Part shown: positions 1 to 4,711 of the stretch, in pieces | Layout of the letters: each line of letters opens with the position of its first letter | How positions within the stretch are numbered: position 1 is the stretch's first letter | Assembly: GCA_023246815.1 (NCBI GenBank) | Contig: JAHFHR010000041.1 | Span: 1-6,430, forward strand | DNA: 6,430 nt | Direction of reading: 5' to 3' | DNA from: a bacterium | Lineage (GTDB): Bacteria > Patescibacteriota > Patescibacteriia > Buchananbacterales > UBA6539 | Notes under the pieces: model-generated | Database searches by the model: none | Seen by the model: only the letters and a program-made list of their open reading frames with translations | What the model was told of the DNA's origin: nothing | Program-made: the position numbers and the translations under genes

Positions 1-1224
1 AGGACCAAGAATCACTTTTTCAATGCTGTCTAAAATATCTACCATGTCAATTTTTTTCTTGTCCTGACGAGCGGCAAAAATCGCCGCTTCGTTAAGCAAA
101 TTTGATAAATCAGCACCGGTAAAACCAGGCGTGCGCTCGGCAACGCGACGGAGGTTCACGTCGTCGGCAAACGGTTTTTTACGGGAGTGTACTTTCAAAA
201 TTGCTTCACGGTCGTCAATATTTGGGGCATCAAGCATCACCCGACGATCAAAGCGACCCGGACGCAACAGCGCCACATCCAGAATATCTGGTCGATTGGT
301 GGCGGCGATGACAATAACATTATCAGTCACATCAAAACCATCCATCTCCACCAAAATCTGGTTGAGTGTTTGCTCGCGTTCGTCATTTGAGCCACCCAGG
401 CCAGCGCCACGCTGACGGCCAACGGCATCAAGCTCATCAATAAAGATAATCGCCGGAGCACTTTTTTTGGCTTTGCGGAAAAGGTCGCGAACGCGTGAAG
501 CACCAACACCGACGAACATCTCCACAAATTCAGAACCGGAGATACTATAAAATGGCGCTCCAGCTTGTCCAGCGACAGCGCGTGCCAACAGTGTTTTACC
601 GGTACCCGGAGGGCCCACCAACAAAACACCCTTAGGAATGCGAGCGCCAAGGCTGATAAACTTTTTTGGATTTTGTAAAAACTCAACCACTTCCTCAAGT
701 TCCATCTTGGCTTCACGCGCACCGGCCACATCACGAAAGGTAATGCGATTGCGCTGATCTTGCGGCGCCACTTCACGCGCTTTGCTCTGACCGAACATCA
801 TTGCCCGTGAGTTTGAGCCCTGTACCTGACGCATCATAAAATAAATAAACCCACCAATCAGTAAAAACGGGATTAAAAATGGCAGCAAGGTCGTCAGCCA
901 AAATTCAGCTGAAGAGTCCTGCTTGACCGCGACTTTCACAGCGGATAATTTTTCCTGATCAACGTTGAAATTACTCAACAGCTCAGACAGTGATTCGGTC
1001 GGCTCCTTGCGTACTTCAGCCACTGATCCATCCGTCATGTGCAACTCAATACGATCATTAATGACGGCAATCTCGGTCACTTCGCCATTGTTGATGCGCG
1101 ACACCATGGACGTAATATCGAGATCAATTTTCTCCTGCGTCGGTCCGAGATAGACACTAAAAAGACTAGCGATGGCCAGAAAAGCGATAAAGGCAATCAA
1201 TAAATTTTTACTCAGATGTTTCAT
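1..1224 (-). CDS. ftsH: ATP-dependent zinc metalloprotease FtsH, N-terminal part (C-terminus beyond left edge)
   Basis: FtsH is a hexameric membrane-anchored AAA+ protease that extracts and degrades damaged membrane proteins and short-lived regulators. The visible 408 codons show, in order: a first membrane segment (about residues 7-26), an extracytoplasmic domain of about 80 residues, a second membrane segment (about 108-130), then the AAA+ module. Walker A is GPPGTGKT at 204-211, Walker B is FIDELDAV with D263/E264, and the aromatic pore motif FVG is at 237-239. The second region of homology ([20 protein letters not shown], 308-327) supplies arginine fingers R321 and R324. The frame runs unbroken to the edge, ending at the ILGP that normally sits just before the protease domain, so the HEXXH zinc site should begin about ten residues outside the window. 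The start at 1224 gives the usual short cytoplasmic N-terminus (MKHLSKN). No Shine-Dalgarno is visible. Residues are intact, with no frameshift. The family call is near certain. Confidence 0.97.
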   Translation of the reverse strand, partial: [408 protein letters not shown]

Positions 1225-1266
1225 ACGATACTAAATTAGAAGAAATAATATCTCTCTGTCTCTCAC

Positions 1267-1419
1267 GCTCTACCCTTCTGTCATTCCCGTCCCGTATCAA
1301 GTACGGGATAAACTCCAACGGGAATCTATAAATCATACCAGTCGAGACTAACTCTGGGTCCCCGTTGGAGTTTATCCTCGCGCAAGCGGGGACGGGGATG
1401 ACAACAGCGGAGTTAGAGC
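1267..1419. repeat. Nested palindromic repeat element (MITE/REP-like)
   Basis: Between ftsH and the rpsA terminator lies a long imperfect inverted repeat. The left arm (1279-1323) begins TGTCATTCCCGTCCCG and ends ATAAACTCCAACGGGA. The right arm (1359-1403), read on the minus strand, begins TGTCATCCCCGTCCCCG and ends ATAAACTCCAACGGGGA. Each arm contains its own small hairpin: CCCGTA-TCAAG-TACGGG at 1291-1307, and CCTCGC-GCAA-GCGGGG at 1376-1391. Outside the arms a further 6-bp inverted repeat, GCTCTA (1267-1272) and TAGAGC (1414-1419), frames the unit. The centre (1324-1358) is not clearly paired. No open reading frame here looks like a protein and no target-site duplication is evident. TGTCATTCCCG...CGGGAAT palindromes are a familiar type of dispersed intergenic repeat in bacteria. 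Whether this one is a non-autonomous transposable element, a pair of head-to-head REP units or a structured RNA cannot be decided from one copy. Confidence 0.8.
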
Positions 1420-1426
1420 CATGACA

Positions 1427-1472
1427 ACACAAAACGGGTAGTAAATGTTAATCTAGTATACCCGTTTTGTGT
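1427..1472 (-). terminator. Hairpin downstream of rpsA, probable transcription terminator
   Basis: A perfect 14-bp inverted repeat (ACACAAAACGGGTA at 1427-1440 and TACCCGTTTTGTGT at 1459-1472) surrounds an 18-nt AT-rich loop. It begins 16 nt after the rpsA stop codon. Read leftward, the GC-core CGGGTA/TACCCG is preceded by AAAA and followed by TTTTGTGTTGT, the A-tract/U-tract arrangement of an intrinsic terminator. The U-tract is interrupted by G and the loop is long, so strength is uncertain. The symmetry means it could act on either strand. Confidence 0.6.
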
Positions 1473-1488
1473 ACGGTGTTCAAGAATG

Positions 1489-2733
1489 TTAACTATTTTC
1501 CCCAGCACCTTCAGTAGCGTCGGAAGTGACTTCAGTGGTCGGCTCAACGCTGGCGGTTTCGCTCATGGCTACCGGATCAGGAATCGGGTTCTCGGCTTTT
1601 GTCGGAGCAGTAAGGGCTTTGATACTGAGGCCCAAACGGTGGTCATTTGGTTCAATGGACAGAATCTTGAAAGTCAACTTTTGGCCGGCCTTGGCAATCT
1701 CATTGACATCCTGGATCGGTTTCTCAGACAGTTCGGAAATGTGAGCCAAGCCGTGAATCTCCGGATCAAGCTCAACGAACAGCCCGAATGGGTTAACCTT
1801 GAGCACGGTACCTTCAACAGTATCACCCACTTTGTAACGTTCAGCGACGTTAGTCCATGGATCCTGTTTTAACTTTTTCATTGACAAGAAAATCTTTGAA
1901 CCGTCAACATTAATAATTTCGGCCTTAACTATGTCACCGACTTTAACGATATCACTTGGGTCATCAATACGCTGCCAAGCAAGCTCGGAGATGTGAATCA
2001 AGCCTTCCAGCTTGTTGTCACCGAACTCAACGAACACGCCGAAATCAGTAACCGCGGTAACCGCGCCTTCAACGGTATCGCCGACTTTGTAACTGGCGAT
2101 AACGTCTTTTTGGTGTTCTTCCCAAGCCGCTTTTTCAGAAACAATCAATTTTTCATCAACTTTTTCAGCATCAATTACTTTCACTTCAAATTCCTGGCCT
2201 ACGTAGCTTTTCAAACGGTCAAGAATCTTATTTTTATCACCACCCGGCACGCGTGGATAGTGCTCAGGCATTAGTTGTGATACCGGCAAAAATCCGGCCA
2301 CTTTACCAAGTCGTACCATCAAGCCACCTTTATTAGCGTCGGTGACCGTTACTTTGACGATGTTATTTTTGTCACGCAGGTCGGTGAGATTGTCCCACGC
2401 TTTTTGATGACCAGCAAAACGAAAAGACAATTCCATTTCGCCATTTTCGTTTTCTAAGTCAATGACCGTCGCCTCAACTTCATCGCCGACGTTTAGTCCG
2501 GCGTAGTCGTTTGATTCATCGTAAAACTCGCGGCCGCGAACGATGCCGGTGGTGAGTCCATCAATGTCCAGACGAATCTCTGAACGAGAAATATCAATAA
2601 TGGTGCCCTTAACCAACTGTCCAACCTTTGGAATGGTAATAAAATCCCCCTCAGCTAAAATCTTTTGAAACTGAGAGGCTTTTCCGTTGGCTGACGCGGC
2701 AGTAGCAGTAGTAGTCTGTATATCAGAAGTCAT
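1489..2733 (-). CDS. rpsA: 30S ribosomal protein S1, short four-domain form
   Basis: S1 binds mRNA on the 30S subunit and helps initiation on messages with structured or weak ribosome-binding sites. The 414-residue protein contains four S1 (OB-fold) domains at about residues 36-105, 123-200, 215-286 and 301-373. The last two carry the clearest signatures (VGDTVEGAVTAVTDFGVFVEF...GLIHISEL and VGDTVEGTVLKVNPFGLFVEL...GLAHISEL). Proteobacterial S1 has six domains and about 557 residues, so this is a short form as found in many other bacteria. Residues 1-28 are Thr/Ala/Ser-rich and 374-414 form an acidic low-complexity tail, both probably disordered. I chose ATG 2733 rather than the in-frame TTG at 2841: the extra 36 residues do not look like S1 and would lie over the promoter. 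The gene is monocistronic by spacing, with its own promoter and a hairpin after the stop. A general S1-domain RNA-binding protein is the only real alternative. Confidence 0.93.
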   Translation of the reverse strand: MTSDIQTTTATAASANGKASQFQKILAEGDFITIPKVGQLVKGTIIDISRSEIRLDIDGLTTGIVRGREFYDESNDYAGLNVGDEVEATVIDLENENGEMELSFRFAGHQKAWDNLTDLRDKNNIVKVTVTDANKGGLMVRLGKVAGFLPVSQLMPEHYPRVPGGDKNKILDRLKSYVGQEFEVKVIDAEKVDEKLIVSEKAAWEEHQKDVIASYKVGDTVEGAVTAVTDFGVFVEFGDNKLEGLIHISELAWQRIDDPSDIVKVGDIVKAEIINVDGSKIFLSMKKLKQDPWTNVAERYKVGDTVEGTVLKVNPFGLFVELDPEIHGLAHISELSEKPIQDVNEIAKAGQKLTFKILSIEPNDHRLGLSIKALTAPTKAENPIPDPVAMSETASVEPTTEVTSDATEGAGENS

Positions 2734-2747
2734 AAGTATATTGTTTA

Positions 2748-2763
2748 ACCCCCAACAGGGAGT
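2748..2763 (-). promoter_or_regulatory. Small hairpin covering the G-rich stretch in the rpsA leader
   Basis: On the minus strand ACTCCC-TGTT-GGGGGT forms a 6-bp stem (one T·G pair) with a 4-nt loop, ending 14 nt before the chosen ATG. The GGGGG arm is the only purine-rich candidate ribosome-binding sequence upstream of rpsA, so folding would hide it. S1 genes in other bacteria (for example E. coli rpsA) are autoregulated through structured leaders; any such role here is inference. Confidence 0.3.
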
Positions 2764-2812
2764 CTCTAGGTGCTCAGGCCAGAGGTTATATATAATATAG
2801 TAAGCACTGCCT

Positions 2813-2841
2813 ATACTACCATAAAGCCATTTTTTAATCAA
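2813..2841 (-). promoter_or_regulatory. Candidate sigma-70 type promoter for rpsA
   Basis: Read leftward, TTGATT (2841-2836) is followed after 17 nt by TAGTAT (2818-2813), a reasonable -35/-10 pair, giving a leader of about 70-75 nt before ATG 2733. A second AT-rich block just downstream (TACTATATTATA, about 2802-2791) offers alternative -10 boxes but with poorer -35 partners. Confidence 0.5.
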
Positions 2842-2861
2842 GATCAGATTTTATATACGTA

Positions 2862-2870
2862 TGCTATACT
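2862..2870 (+). promoter_or_regulatory. Extended -10 promoter for the 197-residue gene
   Basis: TGC-TATACT is a good extended -10 element (TGn directly before the hexamer), ending 25 nt before ATG 2896. No convincing -35 hexamer sits 16-18 nt upstream, which is typical of extended -10 promoters. The implied leader is only about 18-20 nt and lacks a Shine-Dalgarno. The upstream side of this promoter abuts the -35 of the divergent rpsA promoter. Confidence 0.55.
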
Positions 2871-2895
2871 ATAAAAGTACTAAAAAGCCATAATC

Positions 2896-3489
2896 ATGCT
2901 TAATTTACCCAGTAAAATTAGCGGTAAAACCTTTAAAAAGCTACTTTCTCCTCGTGGCTATCTTGATCGTAAAACCAAAGACGCGCTCACTAAACTGGGC
3001 AAAACCAGTCTACTCTACCGTGGTAGTAGTAACGGTATAACCAAAAACGAGGCCATCAAAACTCTTGAGGCAATAAAAGCGGAGGGAATTAAACTTGGTG
3101 ATTCCCGATACACCAAACCAACTGATGCATTTAGAAAAGGGGCGACTATGGAAGCAGTGGAACAAGGTCGCCTTACTGCAATCAAAGAACAAAAGCGGGA
3201 AGCAAAATTAGAGGCGGAAAAACAAAAGCACATTAGTGGCCGAATGAAAATGGATATTGATGAAGAGCTCCGACAAGAAGAACTGGGTAAACCAAGCGCT
3301 CACTACGATCCGCGAGGCGTCCTGGGTAAAAGTTTACGAGATGATATTGAACGGCACCAAGCTAGTCGAGAAAAAAGCAGTGATTCGGAAAACGAAAAAC
3401 GTGACCAATTTTTCAATCCACGCGGTACCCAAGACAGTAAGCCACAGCTGGTTGACCCAACCAATTTACCAGACATGGATATTGGATAA
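2896..3489 (+). CDS. Uncharacterised charged protein, 197 residues, with three PRG motifs
   Basis: I do not recognise this family. The protein is strongly hydrophilic, with no signal peptide or membrane segment. Residues 1-80 are Lys-rich and basic. Residues about 84-130 (MEAVEQGRLTAIKEQK onwards) are Glu/Lys/Arg-rich and look helical, possibly a short coiled coil. The final 50 residues are polar and probably disordered, ending acidic (PDMDIG). A tripeptide PRG, each time preceded by S, D or N, occurs three times: residues 19-21, 139-141 and 175-177. The start ATG 2896 fits the promoter just upstream; there is no Shine-Dalgarno. The gene is transcribed divergently from rpsA and is closed off by its own terminator, so it seems to be a single-gene unit and context gives no functional partner. 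Base composition resembles the neighbours. The reading frame is well supported by its length, the flanking promoter and terminator, and the absence of a competing protein-like frame; function is unknown. Confidence 0.8.
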   Translation: MLNLPSKISGKTFKKLLSPRGYLDRKTKDALTKLGKTSLLYRGSSNGITKNEAIKTLEAIKAEGIKLGDSRYTKPTDAFRKGATMEAVEQGRLTAIKEQKREAKLEAEKQKHISGRMKMDIDEELRQEELGKPSAHYDPRGVLGKSLRDDIERHQASREKSSDSENEKRDQFFNPRGTQDSKPQLVDPTNLPDMDIG

Positions 3490-3503
3490 AAATGGCCTTG
3501 ATA

Positions 3504-3531
3504 AAGGCTCAAAATAAGCCTTATTTTTCTT
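3504..3531 (+). terminator. Intrinsic terminator after the 197-residue gene
   Basis: AAGGCT (3504-3509), a 7-nt loop and AGCCTT (3517-3522) form a 6-bp stem followed directly by ATTTTTCTT (3523-3531), beginning 14 nt after the stop codon. The upstream GCCTT (3495-3499) could instead pair with AAGGC (3504-3508) across a GATA loop, so two mutually exclusive folds are possible. The end of the U-tract overlaps the -35 of the next promoter. Confidence 0.75.
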
Positions 3532-3558
3532 GCCAAAACTGCCTAATCTTGCTAGAAT
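3530..3558 (+). promoter_or_regulatory. Sigma-70 type promoter for the MBL hydrolase-gyrA operon
   Basis: TTGCCA (3530-3535), a spacer of exactly 17 nt and TAGAAT (3553-3558), with TGC immediately before the -10 (extended -10), make this the best promoter match in the window. The predicted transcription start is about 3564-3566, giving a leader of about 80 nt before ATG 3647, or about 37 nt before ATG 3602. Confidence 0.7.
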
Positions 3559-3562
3559 AGTA

Positions 3563-3585
3563 GTGGTAAATGTACCACCTTTTTT
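3563..3585 (+). terminator. Terminator-like hairpin at the predicted operon transcription start
   Basis: GTGGTA-AATG-TACCAC (3563-3578) is a perfect 6-bp stem with a 4-nt loop, followed by C and six T (3580-3585). By form it is an intrinsic terminator. Because it begins at or just before the predicted start site, it is unlikely to stop polymerase launched from its own promoter. It could be a second stop for read-through from the upstream gene, or a 5' hairpin that stabilises the operon mRNA. Confidence 0.5.
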
Positions 3586-3646
3586 AATTACAAAATCAAG
3601 AATGAGCTCCCCGCTCCAATCGGGCGAGGGATCTGCTAACACCACT

Positions 3647-4306
3647 ATGGTTATCACCTGGTTCGGACAAGCGTGTTTCAAAATTGAAGGAGAAAAAACG
3701 ACGATCGTCACCGATCCATTTGGTGATGATTTTGGCCTTAAACTTTCTCGACTTACTGCCGACATTGTGACCGTCAGTCACGGACACGCTGATCACAACA
3801 ACGTCGCCGCGGTGAAACCAACCGGCGAACGAGCGCTGTATATCGCAGACACTCCTGGTGAATTTGAAGTACAGGGCGCTTTTCTCTACGGCATCCCATC
3901 ATTTCATGATAGCGCCCAAGGAGCTGAGCGTGGATCAAACATTATCTTTCGCATTGAGCTTGATGGCATCAGTATCGGCCACCTTGGTGACCTCGGCCAT
4001 CCCCTAGAGAGCGCCCAACTTGAACGCTTGGAAGGCGTTGATATCCTCATGATCCCCGTTGGCGGAGTCTTCACCATTAACGGCAAACAAGCCACTGAAG
4101 CGGTTAGTCAAATTGAACCGCGGCTGGTCATCCCAATGCACTACCAGCTGCCGGCACTTAAACTGTCGGGTGGAAAAAAACTTGATGGCCTTGATCCATT
4201 CTGCAATGAAATCGGTATTTGTCCCAAAGAAATTCTGCCTAAGTTGAAAATCACGAAAAAAGACTTGCCACAAGATAACCTGCAGGTCGTGCTACTTGAA
4301 GCATAA
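3647..4306 (+). CDS. Metallo-beta-lactamase-fold metal-dependent hydrolase (UlaG/UPF0173-like)
   Basis: This 219-residue protein belongs to the metallo-beta-lactamase superfamily. It starts with the usual first strands (MVITWFGQACFKIEG), and the metal-binding motif HGHADH gives H45, H47, D49 and H50. Further candidate ligands follow: H87 in SFHD, the GHLGDLGH segment (H112, D115, H118) and H165 in VIPMHY. The short length, the early motif and the absence of extra domains match the small UlaG/YtkL-like group of predicted hydrolases, whose substrates are mostly unknown. It lacks the beta-CASP domain of RNase J-type nucleases. ATG 3647 is preferred because homologues characteristically begin at the ITW strand. 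ATG 3602 is in frame and would add 15 residues with no family look. Neither has a well-spaced Shine-Dalgarno: GAGGG lies 16 nt before 3647 and can pair into a hairpin at 3607-3628. It is the first gene of an apparent operon, 15 nt ahead of the next gene. Confidence 0.85.
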   Translation: MVITWFGQACFKIEGEKTTIVTDPFGDDFGLKLSRLTADIVTVSHGHADHNNVAAVKPTGERALYIADTPGEFEVQGAFLYGIPSFHDSAQGAERGSNIIFRIELDGISIGHLGDLGHPLESAQLERLEGVDILMIPVGGVFTINGKQATEAVSQIEPRLVIPMHYQLPALKLSGGKKLDGLDPFCNEIGICPKEILPKLKITKKDLPQDNLQVVLLEA

Positions 4307-4321
4307 CGTCGTCTCACTGTT

Positions 4322-4708
4322 ATGGCCGAGCATGACCACACACCATCCCGTATTGAAAATCTGCCCATGCAAACACGAAAGCAGATTTTCTTTGTCAGTA
4401 TGGTAGTTATCGCACTGGCACTTATTGGCGCGTGGGCAAGCATTTTCATGACTAACGTCAGACGAATCAGCGCTGAGAATCAGACTGAGCCAGCACTCAC
4501 CGACAGTGTTGGCGAAGCAATTAACGAATTTAGTGGTGAGCTCAACGTTGCTCAAGAAAATTTTGCAGAAGTGTCAAAACTACTTGAAACACTTTCCACC
4601 ACTACACCAACCACCACCGCTACTACCACCATGAGTGATCAGCAACTCCAAGCCTTAAAAGAAAAAATTCTAAACCGGTCCACTTCCACTGCTACCACTA
4701 CACCATAA
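4322..4708 (+). CDS. Uncharacterised single-pass membrane protein with Thr-rich linkers
   Basis: I do not recognise a named family. The 128-residue protein has a short polar N-terminus, one clear hydrophobic segment at about residues 22-43 (IFFVSMVVIALALIGAWASIF), a moderately acidic helical-looking stretch (about 50-91), and two Thr-rich low-complexity tracts: STTTPTTTATTT (92-103) and STSTATTTP at the extreme C-terminus. Between them lies a short helix-like piece (MSDQQLQALKEKILNRS). It has no lipobox and no signal-peptidase site that I can see, so it is probably anchored rather than secreted. Positive residues flank the segment on both sides (R19/K20 and R47/R48), leaving topology uncertain. 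It starts 15 nt after the MBL gene and ends 3 nt before gyrA, so it is almost certainly co-transcribed with both. ATG 4322 has no Shine-Dalgarno; ATG 4367 (residue 16) is an alternative start directly before the membrane segment. Confidence 0.8.
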   Translation: MAEHDHTPSRIENLPMQTRKQIFFVSMVVIALALIGAWASIFMTNVRRISAENQTEPALTDSVGEAINEFSGELNVAQENFAEVSKLLETLSTTTPTTTATTTMSDQQLQALKEKILNRSTSTATTTP

Positions 4709-4711
4709 CGT

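Noticed and set aside
131..776. Open frames on both strands within ftsH
   Set aside because: They overlap the highly conserved AAA+ coding region in other frames; shadows.
1245..1250. TATTAT as a -10 box for ftsH on the minus strand
   Set aside because: No acceptable -35 hexamer 16-18 nt upstream (GTAGAG at the expected place) and no extended -10; too weak to list as a promoter.
1279..1403. CRISPR array or tRNA-like structure in the palindromic region
   Set aside because: There are only two repeat arms, inverted instead of direct, with no regular spacers and no cloverleaf with an acceptor CCA.
1208..1432. Leftward 74-codon open frame across the ftsH-rpsA gap
   Set aside because: It runs through the palindromic repeat, its translation looks like repeat-derived sequence without protein character, and it overlaps the ftsH start and the terminator hairpin.
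1486..1872. Rightward 128-codon open frame opposite rpsA
   Set aside because: It is entirely antisense to conserved S1 domains, with no promoter and no recognisable protein features; a shadow frame.
2734..2841. N-terminal extension of S1 from TTG 2841
   Set aside because: The 36 extra residues (Trp/Tyr-rich, unlike S1) coincide with the promoter and leader; ATG 2733 gives a normal S1 N-terminus.
3530..3646. Upstream starts TTG 3530 or ATG 3602 for the MBL hydrolase
   Set aside because: TTG 3530 lies in the -35 box, upstream of the predicted transcription start. ATG 3602 is possible but adds residues outside the fold. It is kept as an alternative only.
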